DNA of 64,000 bases from Metaphire vulgaris (GCA_018105865.1 CM030861.1:6758884-6822883), one strand, 5' to 3'; counted from the stretch's first letter, positions 36,301-44,799 are shown. Numbers and translations are program-made. Notes: generated from the sequence alone by a model not told the origin.

Positions 36301-39300
36301 AGATAGAAAAACCTTGAGAAGTTGCTTGAAGTGAAAGAAATTGTGACTGAGAATCAAGTTATTTGACTGGGGTGCAGACAGTGGAGAGACACTGGAATTG
36401 AGTTTCAAAGTTCTGGTGCAGCATATGAAAAAGCATGGTGGCAAATTTTGAGGGGTGATTGATTCAGAGAACAAAGGAGAACATGAAACAAAGATTGGGT
36501 GGATCTAGAATTTTGTGGCATTATCAGGTAGACTGGTTTTGATGAGTGAAATGAATTATATGTCAACGACACAATTTTATATTCAGGAGAAAAATGTTGA
36601 GTTCCGATAAGACGTCATAATACCAACCTTTCTGAAATGATTGAGCATGTCAAGGCTTCGCTCGCACATCTCGATCATCAGACAAATGGCGGTCAACAAA
36701 ACGCCGTGATTCTTCTCATTCAAAAGAAGACGTGTGGCTGGAATGAACATTTCCATGAGATCGGGAACCTTTCGCAAGATGCGCACCGCACACAGTGCAG
36801 CCTGCTTAACAACAACATCACCATTCATCTTGGCATTTGTTTTTTACTATGCATTCACTTCTATTAGGAACAAGACCAATGCAAACCACATTCATGTCCG
36901 AATACAATTAACAAACCCATGGGCTGGTTAGGTAAGTAAGTGTCAATTCAGGTGAACATAAGTCTGTGCTCAACTGGATAGCAAAACAATAGCTCACACA
37001 CTATAAATGCTGGATGTTACTCCCAAAAGCGACGCGGTAGAGTAGTGGTTGGATTCTTGACACGCCACGGGAGGGTAACGGGCTCAAATCTGACCTTAGC
37101 CACTGCATGGCGACCCCCAAGCCACTGCGTAGTGACCATGGGTAAGTTGTTCATCCATTCATTGCTAGGCACTTATGATTCTTCAAGTAGTGAATTACCT
37201 AACATGCATTAATAACTATGTTACAAATAACAATAATAATAATAATAATAAATAATAATACTAAAAACAAGAGTATATCTGATGTTTGTTACATTTACCA
37301 ATATTCTAGCATATGTTTTGCAAGTGTTCTTAAAACAAAGCTAAAAGTGTTTAAATCAAGGTTATAAATGAAACCATAAATCAGATGCAGAAAATATTTA
37401 TTTAAATATTCATCATTCATTAAAATGTTCAATATTATAGTTAAGAGAAATCAATATCTTGCCTTCTTTTTGATGTATGCATTCGAAGATTTTATGAGTT
37501 TCTCAACCTCTCCGGCCAGATCTCGGCTCATCTCCGTCGAGCAGATGGAGCCAAGAGTACAAAGTGCTAGGCTAACAACATACTGTGTCTGGTGGTTCAA
37601 ATCACTGAAAATGCGTAAAATTAAGCAACTATCACTCAACAAACAAATACCTTATATATTCGCGTTAAAAGTCAATCCGAGTATAAGCCAACCCCCAATT
37701 TTTTAGATTTGAAGGCGTCTAAAACCACTGACCCGGGTATAAGTCAAAGTAAAAAAAGTAAATATTTATGGGAAAATAATTGCAAATTGTATACTTATAT
37801 TTATTTATATTTACCCGGTAATGTTGTTTTCTGTTTGTAATTAATTATACCAAAAATGTTAGCGTAATTAAATATTTTTGAAATCCTATGTATGGAAACG
37901 TCATTTGTATTTCCTTTATGCTCTCAGTAAGTAAAATGTATTGTAATAAAAACGGAGTGTCGAGAGAAGATTGACGACGCCCAGGATGATTTTGATTGAT
38001 TTAATTAAAATAAAATCACAAATCTCTGAGCTACCACCTTAACTAATACAGTCAATAAGTAAAACCTTAACCACACAATATAATAATACAATCTGTATAC
38101 AATAGCATGCAGTGGCATATAACAATCAGTCTGACAAACTGAACACGATATACAACTTACACCAATACACTTTACTTATATTTTTTCTATCACTGCATTG
38201 TTACGGTAATTTGCTATAGTAGTGAGAAATGGAAATATCATGTTTTTATGGGTGAAAACCACACCCGTAGCGCTATACCCGTACCCAACTCGTACAATGT
38301 GTATCCTACCCTACCCGTACCGGCTACGTGGAGGATATACCTACAGGTAGGATATACCCGCACAACTCTATTGTCAATCATAAGTACCAGTAAACATGCA
38401 GAAACAATCTTACAGCTAATATCAATACCATTTCAAAACACTTCCAAAAGCAGATATTCGCTTATGCTGTTAAAATTTAGCCATATCTTTGACATGCTAC
38501 AATTGAGTTATTACAAACTTTTTTAGTGAATTGGTCACAAGAAGATGGACATCTTGTCTTTCGTCTAGCAATAGCATTGCACCGAGATATCCAATTCGTT
38601 TGTCTGTAAATCGAGGAGATGCAATCAACTTCAGACATTCCAGCTGAAATTTCAATGTTTTTCTCATATGATGTTCTCAAACAATATTTGGCAACCAAAG
38701 ACACCGTAAAATTACTTTGGGTCCAGGAAAATGTAAGGGTCTGGCATCATTGACTTCACAGCTCATGGTTTTGACCAGACGAGAGTGATGGAAAGATTTC
38801 TATCTGTTACTTGGATACTTAGTCCATACCCAGTCTTAATTGTTTATTTTAAAAAAATATCTGTTGTCTTGTTCAAATTCACACCCTCGAAAGACTTTTC
38901 ATGCAATTTCATTTACACCACTGTGCAGCCATACTAAATGGCACTGTTAATAAACCTCCTATAACGAAACAAAAAACAACCAGCATCTCCTACAATAATG
39001 GGCAAGACTGTTTTTAAGCATTTCTGTTTAAAGGCAAGATGATTAATGGCAGGTCCAATTGGCATATATGCCATCTGGTGATGAGCTGGTTTCCTGTCGC
39101 CTTCCCCTGGACAATTAGGGATGAACAACTTTCCTAAGGACAAAATGCAACAGCTAGGGTCAGATTCGAACCCACACAATCACACAAAGCACCTTCTAGA
39201 TCTGGTGACAACGAACAGGGTGCAAGATGATAATGACCCAGGGCATGCAAAGTCTGACTGATCTGTAAATTGGATGAATATTTGTCATGATTTTTTATTC

Positions 39301-39803
39301 TCCACTAAATAATAGCATCACACGAGGATTACATGACAATCACACGAGATAAAAAGAAGCAGGAGAAGACAATAGCTGTATGCATTTTGGAACACCACCC
39401 ATGTTGGCACATATAAAATACTAGGAATAAAATAAAATATATTTATATATCACTAAATTTTAGCTTTTCATATGCAAAAAAGATAGTGTCATATAACACT
39501 ACTTACAAACAGCTTAAAAACAGGCAGGCTGGATACAAAATCAATTATAACCCACTAACTCTCACATAGATAAGAACATCCTAAATCAGCTGTCAGTTGT
39601 ACCTGACCAAAATGTGCCGGGTACCCAAGCATGTGAATGTAAAGGAGTTTGGCAACATTTCGACAACGGTACGTGTTGTCTTCTTCCCGGAATGTATCTC
39701 GGATCTGTGCGCATTCTTTCTGTACGACACCCCGCTCATCGGCAGCTGTCCTTGCGGAACGAATCTCCCTTATGAGGTCTCGAAGTCTTTTGGGTGTTGG
39801 CAT
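23113..39803 (-). CDS. AP1G1: AP-1 complex subunit gamma-1 (gamma-adaptin), 20 coding exons
   Basis: This is the large gamma subunit of the AP-1 clathrin adaptor. It works with beta-1, mu-1 and sigma-1 at the trans-Golgi network and endosomes to sort cargo and recruit clathrin. Exons joined by eye give about 827 residues, against about 820 in vertebrates. The adaptin trunk spans residues 1 to about 590 ([59 protein letters not shown]). A low-complexity hinge spans about 591-706, with clathrin-box-like ILDLF (624-628) and ILDLLGD (654-660). The gamma ear spans about 707-827 ([24 protein letters not shown]-terminal [12 protein letters not shown]). The start at 39803 aligns with the family N-terminus. 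Reading phase is consistent at every junction except the 3' end of exon 15. One intron has a GC donor. Invertebrates normally have one gamma gene, so gamma-1 is the natural name. Identity is very secure. Confidence 0.96.
23296..23322. repeat. (TTA)n microsatellite
   Basis: About nine units in the last AP1G1 intron, just ahead of the SINE. Confidence 0.9.
23340..23610 (+). repeat. tRNA-headed SINE in last AP1G1 intron
   Basis: Starts CACTGGGGGTAGGAAGATGG. A-box-like GTGGTTACACGCTGG and B box GGTTCAACTCCCGTAGG are present. The body TTTGGCTGGCAACCTACTC matches 20170-20428 in the opposite orientation. Confidence 0.82.
24021..24122 (-). CDS. AP1G1: AP1G1 coding exon 19 (ear)
   Basis: Acceptor TTCCAG, donor AAG|gtatgt, 34 codons. 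Reads [20 protein letters not shown] then [14 protein letters not shown]. Confidence 0.95.
24123..24773 (-). other. AP1G1 intron, nothing recognised
   Basis: AT-rich intron between exons 18 and 19 with a short (AATA)n tract near 24285. No repeat family was recognised. Confidence 0.6.
24774..24934 (-). CDS. AP1G1: AP1G1 coding exon 18 (ear)
   Basis: Acceptor TTGCAG, donor AAG|gttagc, 161 nt. Reads [20 protein letters not shown] then [14 protein letters not shown], the first part of the gamma-ear beta-sandwich that binds accessory proteins. Confidence 0.95.
25280..25562 (-). pseudogene. L2/CR1-like LINE reverse transcriptase fragment
   Basis: The minus strand reads [20 protein letters not shown], then [13 protein letters not shown] and [17 protein letters not shown]. 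This is the W---N-L-LN--KTEF ... VG---I-P ... H---V---C---L--IR stretch of L2/CR1-clade reverse transcriptases. Two stops interrupt it. It lies in an AP1G1 intron in the same orientation as the gene. Confidence 0.75.
25809..25919 (-). CDS. AP1G1: AP1G1 coding exon 17 (hinge)
   Basis: Acceptor TTATAG, donor ACTG|gtattt, 111 nt. Reads [20 protein letters not shown] then [16 protein letters not shown]. Weakly conserved, but both junction phases agree with the neighbouring exons. Confidence 0.82.
25981..26039. repeat. (TA)n microsatellite
   Basis: Nearly 30 TA units in an AP1G1 intron. Confidence 0.93.
26054..26091. repeat. perfect 38-bp palindrome
   Basis: Two 19-bp arms (TTTATGATTACTGGTATGT and its exact reverse complement) meet at a central GTAC with no loop, 15 bp after the (TA)n tract. 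Confidence 0.95.
26162..26415. repeat. direct repeat pair, 37 bp
   Basis: GATTCAGTGAATCAGTAGAC plus 17 more bases at 26162-26198 is repeated exactly at 26379-26415. Between the copies are (TA)n stubs and GGCCCC-type words. Confidence 0.9.
26771..26918 (-). CDS. AP1G1: AP1G1 coding exon 16 (hinge, clathrin motifs)
   Basis: Acceptor TTTCAG, donor GCAG|gtgagc, 148 nt. Reads [20 protein letters not shown] then [16 protein letters not shown]. It has two clathrin-box-like motifs and a Ser run encoded by an (AGC)5 tract. Confidence 0.9.
27068..27147. mobile_element. 80-bp mariner-like MITE
   Basis: CGGGGTGGCGCAAAAAACCC and its near reverse complement GGTTTTTTGTTGCTCCACGC bound it, with TA on each side (27066-27067 and 27148-27149). 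This suits a Tc1/mariner-type internally deleted element. Confidence 0.7.
27258..27387 (-). CDS. AP1G1: AP1G1 coding exon 15 (start of hinge; 3' end provisional)
   Basis: Acceptor TTGTTAG. Reads [20 protein letters not shown] then [14 protein letters not shown]. Exon 16 needs a phase-0 junction. The available donors (ACT|gtcgtt at 27258, GTC|gttcta at 27255, or one further on) are all weak. A small intervening exon is possible. Unspliced, the frame stops at about 27156. Confidence 0.7.
27640..27795 (+). repeat. tRNA-headed SINE with (AAT)n tail
   Basis: A-box-like GGTAGAGTGGTACGATTC and B box GGTTCGAATCTGACCC are followed by an (AAT)n tail at about 27776-27795. Related to 37025-37260 and 39035-39200. 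Confidence 0.8.
27848..27952 (-). CDS. AP1G1: AP1G1 coding exon 14
   Basis: Acceptor TTGCAG, donor TCCG|gtttgt, 105 nt. Reads [20 protein letters not shown] then [14 protein letters not shown], the end of the adaptin trunk. Confidence 0.94.
28292..28519. mobile_element. hAT-like MITE in AP1G1 intron
   Basis: Starts CAGGAGCATTCAACTAAATT and ends CAGTTGAATACCCTG. The flanks gtctaggc and atgtaggc match at 6 of 8. Same family as 21333-21583. Confidence 0.82.
28724..28845. repeat. imperfect tandem duplication in intron
   Basis: GGTCAGTTAAAAA, AAACACACTAC / AAACACTACG and ACATATAGAT occur twice, about 70 bp apart. Confidence 0.6.
29197..29324 (-). CDS. AP1G1: AP1G1 coding exon 13
   Basis: Acceptor TATAG, donor TTCC|gtaagt, 128 nt. 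Reads [20 protein letters not shown] then [14 protein letters not shown]. Confidence 0.94.
29325..29852 (-). other. AP1G1 intron, nothing firm
   Basis: Intron between exons 12 and 13. It contains a few CAGTTTCAGTTTCAG words at 29690-29770 and nothing else recognised. Confidence 0.55.
29853..30065 (-). CDS. AP1G1: AP1G1 coding exon 12
   Basis: Acceptor TGAAAG, donor CAG|gtgaat, 71 codons. Reads [20 protein letters not shown], then [20 protein letters not shown] and EDDEPIQ. It is the most conserved trunk segment. Confidence 0.96.
30273..30312. repeat. (AAT)n microsatellite
   Basis: About 13 units in the intron between exons 11 and 12. Confidence 0.92.
30658..30712 (-). CDS. AP1G1: AP1G1 coding exon 11
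   Basis: Acceptor TTGCAG, donor ACT|gtacga, only 55 nt. Reads [18 protein letters not shown], so it would be missed by open-frame length alone. Confidence 0.94.
30713..31510 (-). other. AP1G1 intron, nothing recognised
   Basis: About 0.8 kb intron between exons 10 and 11 with no repeat family seen. Confidence 0.55.
31511..31651 (-). CDS. AP1G1: AP1G1 coding exon 10
   Basis: Acceptor TTGAAG, donor GAGAA|gtacgt, 141 nt. Reads [20 protein letters not shown] then [20 protein letters not shown]. Confidence 0.94.
31725..32200 (-). repeat. LINE-type 3' end in AP1G1 intron
   Basis: The minus strand ends GGCGCTATATAAATGC followed by TTACATTACATTA, a typical LINE 3' terminus. Upstream, the frame includes [10 protein letters not shown], like the FK--LKT-LF end of L2/CR1 proteins. 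The 139-codon open frame is otherwise unrecognisable. Confidence 0.6.
32297..32410 (-). CDS. AP1G1: AP1G1 coding exon 9
   Basis: Acceptor GCTTAG, donor AAAAG|gtgatg, 114 nt. Reads [20 protein letters not shown] then [17 protein letters not shown]. Confidence 0.95.
32791..32932. repeat. 79-bp tandem duplication
   Basis: TTTTTGTCAAAAAATCAATT, GCAAAAGAACCCTCAATG and TTGTTCGGA are repeated in the same order with a 79-bp offset and few differences. Confidence 0.92.
33087..33142 (-). CDS. AP1G1: AP1G1 coding exon 8
   Basis: Acceptor TATCAG, donor TTCG|gtaaga, 56 nt. Reads [18 protein letters not shown] and ends within an Arg codon. Confidence 0.95.
33405..33503 (-). CDS. AP1G1: AP1G1 coding exon 7
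   Basis: Acceptor TTACAG, donor AGA|gtaaga, 33 codons. Reads [20 protein letters not shown] then [13 protein letters not shown]. Confidence 0.95.
33504..34139 (-). other. AP1G1 intron, nothing recognised
   Basis: Between exons 6 and 7. A plus-strand open frame at 33722-34081 shows no family resemblance. A short CACTCACTC/CCCACCCA tract lies at 34026-34062. Confidence 0.5.
34140..34220 (-). CDS. AP1G1: AP1G1 coding exon 6
   Basis: Acceptor GAACAG, donor CAG|gtattt, 27 codons. Reads [20 protein letters not shown] then MNDILAQ. Confidence 0.95.
34745..34965 (+). pseudogene. LINE C-terminal fragment in AP1G1 intron
   Basis: The plus frame reads [20 protein letters not shown], then [20 protein letters not shown] and VRCLCSTG. 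This matches the RGRPK-TWRRT-E-E ... W-----A-D---W---V--LC-TG C-terminus of endonuclease-reverse transcriptase retrotransposons. It ends in TTACATTACATG and is antisense to AP1G1. Confidence 0.78.
35018..35113 (-). CDS. AP1G1: AP1G1 coding exon 5
   Basis: Acceptor TTGCAG, donor CAG|gtaaca, 32 codons. Reads [20 protein letters not shown] then [12 protein letters not shown]. Confidence 0.95.
35765..35838. repeat. hAT-like end fragment
   Basis: GCCACATGCGGCCCGCAAGG followed by TTTGCACACCC resembles the GCGGCCCGC subterminal part of the element at 51120-51526. Confidence 0.45.
36170..36560 (-). repeat. L2/CR1-like LINE 3' end in AP1G1 intron
   Basis: On the minus strand, [20 protein letters not shown] is followed by the shared 3' UTR (GATTAAATGACCCTGCATG, TGGCTATAGCTATTTC). 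Parallel to the pieces at 12028-12375 and 42096-42640. Confidence 0.75.
36628..36801 (-). CDS. AP1G1: AP1G1 coding exon 4
   Basis: Acceptor AAGCAG, donor AAAG|gttggt, 58 codons. Reads [20 protein letters not shown], then [10 protein letters not shown] and [15 protein letters not shown]. Confidence 0.95.
37025..37260 (+). repeat. tRNA-headed SINE with AAT-rich tail
   Basis: A-box-like GGTAGAGTAGTGGTTGG and B-box-like GGGCTCAAATCTGACC are followed by an (AAT)n tail at 37232-37260. Lies in the GC-AG intron. Confidence 0.72.
37463..37604 (-). CDS. AP1G1: AP1G1 coding exon 3 (GC donor)
   Basis: Acceptor TTTTCAG. Reads [20 protein letters not shown] through [20 protein letters not shown]. The exon must stop at AAGAAG to join AALCAV in exon 4. 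The next bases are gcaaga, with no GT available nearby, so this is a GC-AG intron. Confidence 0.93.
37605..38518 (-). other. AP1G1 intron, nothing recognised
   Basis: About 0.9 kb, AT-rich. There is a small run of CCCGTACC/CTACCC words at 38275-38345. No known repeat. Confidence 0.5.
38519..38643 (-). CDS. AP1G1: AP1G1 coding exon 2
   Basis: Acceptor TTTCAG. Reads [20 protein letters not shown] then [20 protein letters not shown], with no long open frame to reveal it. The donor |gtttgt follows AAAAAA. The exon is 125 nt and ends after two bases of an Asn codon. Confidence 0.95.
39035..39200 (-). repeat. tRNA-headed SINE in first coding intron
   Basis: The minus strand has B box GGGTTCGAATCTGACCC and the text AGCTGTTGCATTTTGTCC. 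Confidence 0.65.
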
Positions 39804-39828
39804 TTCAAATATTGGAAGCACCGCACTA
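39603..39828 (-). CDS. AP1G1: AP1G1 coding exon 1 (start codon)
   Basis: Acceptor CTGCAG lies just before 39828. About 25 nt of 5' UTR precede the ATG at 39803-39801. Residues 1-67 run from [18 protein letters not shown] to LGYPAHFGQ. The donor is CAG|gtacaa. The acceptor shows that the 5' UTR is spliced from an upstream exon. Confidence 0.95.
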
Positions 39829-40027
39829 CTGCAGATATAAAAAATTTGCATTAATGAAATTCCATATAATTACACAAACATATCTGTTTTACATGATTTA
39901 AACCAACAGAGAAATACAAAAAATTTGAAGACTCGAATTTACTTTTAAAGCTGAAACACATGCATTGTTTAACTCGGTAGGGTGGCTAGGCATAGGCTTC
40001 TTACAATGACCTGGATGAAGACAATTA

Positions 40028-40237
40028 TTGGCGTAGCCATGGGGCCACGCCCCTATTCTGAATAGGATGTCATGAAATTTGCTCAAAACTACTGATTTTT
40101 CAGGATCTGAGGAGGTAGAATGACTGGAACAGAATCAATGTACCAAGAACTCATTGGCAACGTTTTTTTGCTTGCAGTCTTTTTTATTTAAAGTGCCCCC
40201 CACCCCGTCCAATTCCGGAACTCTGGCAATGCCACTG
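40028..40237. mobile_element. hAT-like MITE in 5' intron region
   Basis: Starts TTGGCGTAGCCATGGGG and ends CTCTGGCAATGCCACTG, with a TTTTTTTGCTTGCAG module inside. The left end is slightly eroded. Confidence 0.6.
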
Positions 40238-40949
40238 AAGACACCTGACTTTTATGAAAAGAACAGGGGCATCAAACACACCTGCTAAACTACATCTATT
40301 GTAGCTATTGCACTGCTGATGACATTTTTAAATTAAAAAAAGAAAGTTACAGACCTTAATGATAAAAATTCTGCAAATTCATAAATAGCTTGCAAATTAT
40401 AGTTAAGTGACCACAAACAAAACAATAATTGCAATTTAAAAACAGTCAGATTAAACATTTCAAATGCACAAAAAATGTCACTACAACTATGCTCTCTAAA
40501 AATTTTGGACAAACATCAATAAAATATGTGATGGATACTTAGGTACACAAGCAACGGTTTTTCATCAGATGAGCAGCTTTCCTAAGCTTTGGCTGGTGAC
40601 ATATTTTGCTAGGGAAGATTGGTCAATGCGAATACGCAAAATCTTAAATTTATGTAGACCTGCGGACACTAGCCATAACAATTGAAATTCTGATTGAACA
40701 ATAATTAAAACAAGAATACGAGATTGCATAAACAGTGATATTTACTTGTCGAATGAAGGGCCCACATGACCAAGTACTCATCTGACAGCAGGGGGTTCGG
40801 TCAATTCCATTTTTAGCATACTGACTTCGCACCCCTGTTACCCATAGCATACTAACCTTGCACCACCTTTCATCCATTTTTTAAAGATTCATTGTTCCAA
40901 GACAGACTTAACATCAGAAGCAACGCAGCAATTATTTCTACAGTGTATT

Positions 40950-41450
40950 CTCAATGCACTCCACTCGTTTAAAGCATCTCAATCTATGCTCTCTTTGCAT
41001 GACGAGGACGCCGCTAATCTTTAATCCAGCGCCAACTTCTATAGCGCAGTTTAATCAAAACAGGACGACAAAATGAAACATTTCTCATTAACTAATTTCT
41101 TATCTTTAACTGGTTGCTTTACAATAGAATAAGAAAGGCAATCGGCAACTACACCCACCGAATGTTGCGCAAATCCAGCGGGCTTAAAAGAGCAGAGCGA
41201 TTAGGCAGGAAGCGGCCAATAAAGTCGCAAAAAACACGACTACTCGCTAATTAAATCTATGCGACGGGCGTCGAAGAATTCTATTAAAATTTAATTAAAC
41301 TATTATTCGCAAAAATACAACGAAAACATTCAACGACAAATAGATCTTCAAGATGGCCGCCGCCCTCGCCTCATCACCGCCACTGCACGAAACCCAGTGG
41401 ACTGCGACGAATAAATGTTCAATTGCTCGGTATTTACTCCATTGAGAGAC
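40950..41450 (-). promoter_or_regulatory. AP1G1: likely AP1G1 promoter / first non-coding exon
   Basis: Exon 1 has an acceptor 25 nt before the ATG, so a non-coding exon is required upstream. This is the first GC-richer stretch with clustered CpG. It includes AAGATGGCCGCCGCC (plus strand, 41351-41365), resembling a YY1 site common at housekeeping starts, and GCGGCCAATAAAG near 41212. The transcription start is not determined. Confidence 0.4.
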
Positions 41451-41794
41451 TTGCAAAATATAATTTCGTTTTAGATACATCAACTTTGTCAAATACAAGT
41501 CTGATATTTACAAGCTAAATTAAAATAGGTTTGGGATTATTTCGCAATTTTACGTGCAATAATACATATTGCCGTGGCAGATCTCGGTGAAGGCAACGAG
41601 TCGACGACAGGTACTCGATGGTCACTCGACAGGTGGCGCTGATGCATTTCTGTATATAATCAGCTAATTTCTACAGATTCTTCTATTAGGCAACTCCGAA
41701 CTTCTATTGCGTATCGTTTGTGAATTCGGCTAAAAAAAGTCATTTTGTATGGTGATTCGCAAGTATACGAAAGAGGTGACAATGTCCCAAGACT

Positions 41795-41885
41795 ATGTGT
41801 GAGCGCCTAAGAATAAGCAGCTACTGTTGTTCTCTCTAAAGGCGCTATAGAAATCTACGAGATTTTACTTACTTACTTACTTCGT
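41795..41885 (+). repeat. LINE/SINE 3' terminal fragment
   Basis: GAGCGCCTAAGAATAAGCAG, AAAGGCGCTATAGAAATC and GAGATTTTACTTAC: the shared 3' end seen at 42096, 49016 and 62940. Confidence 0.7.
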
Positions 41886-41998
41886 CCTGGCTGCCCAATT
41901 CAGATGGATTGGGCCAGTGTTTAATCTAGCCCGTTTCCGGGGGGGGGGAATTGCCCTTTTCTCCGGAAATTTCAAATTCGCCCCGGAAATGTTGGCAT

Positions 41999-42780
41999 AC
42001 TACATGGACTAACAGAAGCAGGGGGTCAAAAGAAGTTGATGTCAGCAATTTCACTTCTAACTAATAATAATAAAAAAATGGAAATTTCATGGAATAAAGT
42101 AAAGTAAAATCTCGTGGATTTCTATAGCGCCTTGGAAAGCAGCACAACAGTAGCTGCTTATTCTTAGGCGCTCAGCCTCTCTTAAAATAGCTATAGGAAA
42201 GGTGTGGGATCAGCCAGGCAATGGTCAATATCCGAAGGGCAGTGAGGCTAGGTTGTTACAGCTATGGCGGAAATGATTTAAGAAACAGGAAGGATTTAAG
42301 CTTAGACCTGAAGACTTGAGGAGATAGTGCAGGAATTATAGGAAACGGGCCATCAGATTTTATTGTTTGAAAGTGTCCAAGTGTGCGAAGGGAAGCTGGG
42401 ATCGAGTTCCAGAGTTCAGGTGCAGCATATGAGAAGGCACGGTTGCAAATTTTCAGGGATGACTGATTTAGCGGGCGTGACAGAGTGAGATGAGATGACG
42501 AACGTGTGGGTCGAGGAGGCTGAGGGGTTAATAGTGATCTAAGGTAGACAGGTTTTGATGACTGAAGTGAGCTATGTGTAAGTGTTATTATCTTATATTG
42601 GATACGTTCTGTTATTTTAAGCCAATGTAATGATTTTAGTATGGGTGAAATATGTGAAATATGTGAATACTACTTATTACAATGGAAAAATCATGGCGAA
42701 AAAGGTAATCACCACCACATTTTGACACTCGATGAGCAAAAAGGGGAAAATGCAAAAATAGGGGAAAACCGCAAAAATAA
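41999..42780. mobile_element. Harbinger-like element copy split by a LINE
   Basis: The left part (TCAAAAGAAGTTGATGTCAG, GGAAATTTCATGGAATA) and the right part (CTACTTATTACAATGGAAAA, CACTCGATGAGCAAAAAGG) are adjacent in the element at 7091-7507. Here they are separated by the LINE piece 42096-42640. Confidence 0.75.
42096..42640 (-). repeat. L2/CR1-like LINE 3' end
   Basis: On the minus strand the decayed protein end (CTGGAACTCGATCCCAGC encodes an LWNSIPAS-like stretch; SKLKSFLF) precedes the 3' UTR. It ends AGGCGCTATAGAAATCCACG. Inserted into the element at 41999-42780. Confidence 0.75.
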
Positions 42781-42789
42781 TGACCTTGT

Positions 42790-43097
42790 TATATTTTATT
42801 TATTTCTTAGCGCTAATCGCGAGGACTGTCGCCCAGCCGTCGTTTCGAAGCAGTCGGCGATCGTCTTTGCGTTTCTCTGCGCCGAAGGAATCGGATTTAT
42901 GTCGCCCGTGTCGGCGTGGTCGGCTCGCCATTTTTACTAATTAAGGTACCAACCCGTCGACTTGAGAAAACTTAAATTTGAAGTGTTATTAGATAGTTTT
43001 TTAAATATTGCTTAAAAGTAGTTAATTGATTCAATTTTTTTATTTCTAAAGGAAGACTGTTAGGTCCAGCAAATTTAATAGTGAATAATCTAGTATT
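42790..43097. other. unassigned, locally CpG-rich
   Basis: 42810-42955 is CpG-rich (GTCGCCCAGCCGTCG, GTCGGCGATCG) without a recognised protein or repeat. Confidence 0.35.
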
Positions 43098-44790
43098 CAT
43101 CATCATCATCATAGTTGCTTTCTGCCAGCTCATTAGCGGCAATAGCTAGACACAAAACTTTTCCATTTATCTTTTTCCGTTGTTAATCTCATTCCATCTA
43201 TTATTGTCATTTGATATCTTTCAAAGTCTTCTTTGATGTTATCCATCCACTTTTTCCTGGGTCTTCCTCTTCCTCTTTTTCCTTCTTTGTATGTGTAGAG
43301 TGCTTTATATGGGAGTCTGTTACTGTTCATTCTATTTACATGTCCATACCATCTAAGTCTTCTTCTTCTGATTTTATCTATTATTGTCTCTTTCATTCCC
43401 AGTCTTTTCCTGATGTCTTCATTTCTTATTCTTTGTAATTTACTTACTCCCAATATCTATCTCAAACAACTCATTTCTGCCACCAATAGTCTGTTTTCAT
43501 CTGCTCTTTTTAATATCCACGTTTCTGATCCATAAAGCATTTGTGGAACAATGATAGTGTTGTATATTTGAATTTTTGTGTTGATCTTTATTTCTTTAGC
43601 ATTCCAAATATGTCTAAGTCTTCCCATTGTCTGTAATCCTTTTGCTGCTCTCTTTTTAATATCTTGTTCGTGTCTTCCATCGCTTGATATTTCTCCTCCC
43701 ACATATGTGAAATTCTTAACTTTTTCGATGTTATTTCCTTCTACTGATATGTGTATCATTTTCTCTCTTTTTTTGTTGACTGCCATGACTTTAGTTTTTG
43801 CTGGATTAATCCGGAGTCCAAATCTTCTGCTTGTTTGATTTACTTGGTCTGTAAGCCTTTCTAAACCTCTAGCACTCTCCGCTAGTAAGCTTACATCGTC
43901 TGCAAATTTAAGGTTTGATATATTTTCTCCACTACAATTCACTCCAATGTTTAGATTCTCAGTTGCTATTTTAAAGATTACTTCTAGAATTATTATAAAG
44001 AGAGATGGAGATAGCACGCATCCCTGTCTATTCCCGACTTCTGTTTTAAACCATTCTGATAGGTCTTTATCAACTTTTACTGCACTTTCCATTTTCTTGT
44101 ATATTGCTTGTATTAGATTTATTAGTTTCTCTTCTATACCAATGTTTCTCATAGCCTGCCATAAGCCTTCGTGCCATACTGAGTCAAAAGCCTGTTTGTA
44201 GTCGATGAAATTGATGTATACAGTTTTATTTGCCTCTGTGTATTTTTCTATCAGTTGTCTTAAGGTAAAGAGTTGGTCTATGGTACTTCTTCCAGGTCTG
44301 AATCCTGCTTGTTCTTCTCCCATTATCTTTTCTATATAACTACTGATTCTTTTTGTATAATCTTTGTGAAGACTTTTCCTGGTATGCTGAGCAGAGTTAT
44401 TCCTCTATAGTTATCGCATAATTCTTTGTCTCCTTTTCCTTTGTATATTGGTATGATAATTCCTTTTGTCCAGTCATCTGGCACTGTCTCGTTGTAGTAG
44501 ATCTTATTAATTAGTTCATACAGGTGTCTGTAAGTGTTTCTCCTCCTGCTTTCACTAGTTCAGTTGTTATATTATCAATGCCAGGGCTTTATTTCGCTTG
44601 AGTTCTTTCACTGCTTGTTGTACTTCCTCTTTCAAGATGTTGGATGAAGTCTCCTGAATATTCGTGCTTGGTATTTCTTGGAGCACTGTTGAGTCTGTCT
44701 CATCTAGTATTAGTTGAAGCATATTGGAGATAGATATTTTCCTTGTTTCTAAGACTAAGATTACATTTGTTATTATCAAATAATTTGCTT
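43098..44790 (-). pseudogene. RTE-like LINE, 5'-truncated, degenerate reverse transcriptase
   Basis: This is a decayed non-LTR retrotransposon polyprotein. On the minus strand it begins within the RT domain (EEVQQAVKELKRNKA, then DNYRGITLLSIPGKVF). It continues through EEQAGFRPGRSTIDQLF, the NRQGCVLSPSLF motif and the catalytic FADD box (SNLKFADDVSLLAES). The C-terminal part has YGSETWILKRADENR, RRRRLRWYGHVNRM and GRGRPRKKWMDNIKEDFE. A lost A near 44335 shifts the frame, and a TAG at about 43458-43460 replaces the codon after SCLR. The 5' endonuclease is missing. The 3' end reaches an ATGATG-repeat tail at 43098-43115, as in RTE-type elements. RTE is my best clade guess. Confidence 0.85.
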
Positions 44791-44799
44791 GCATAGAAA

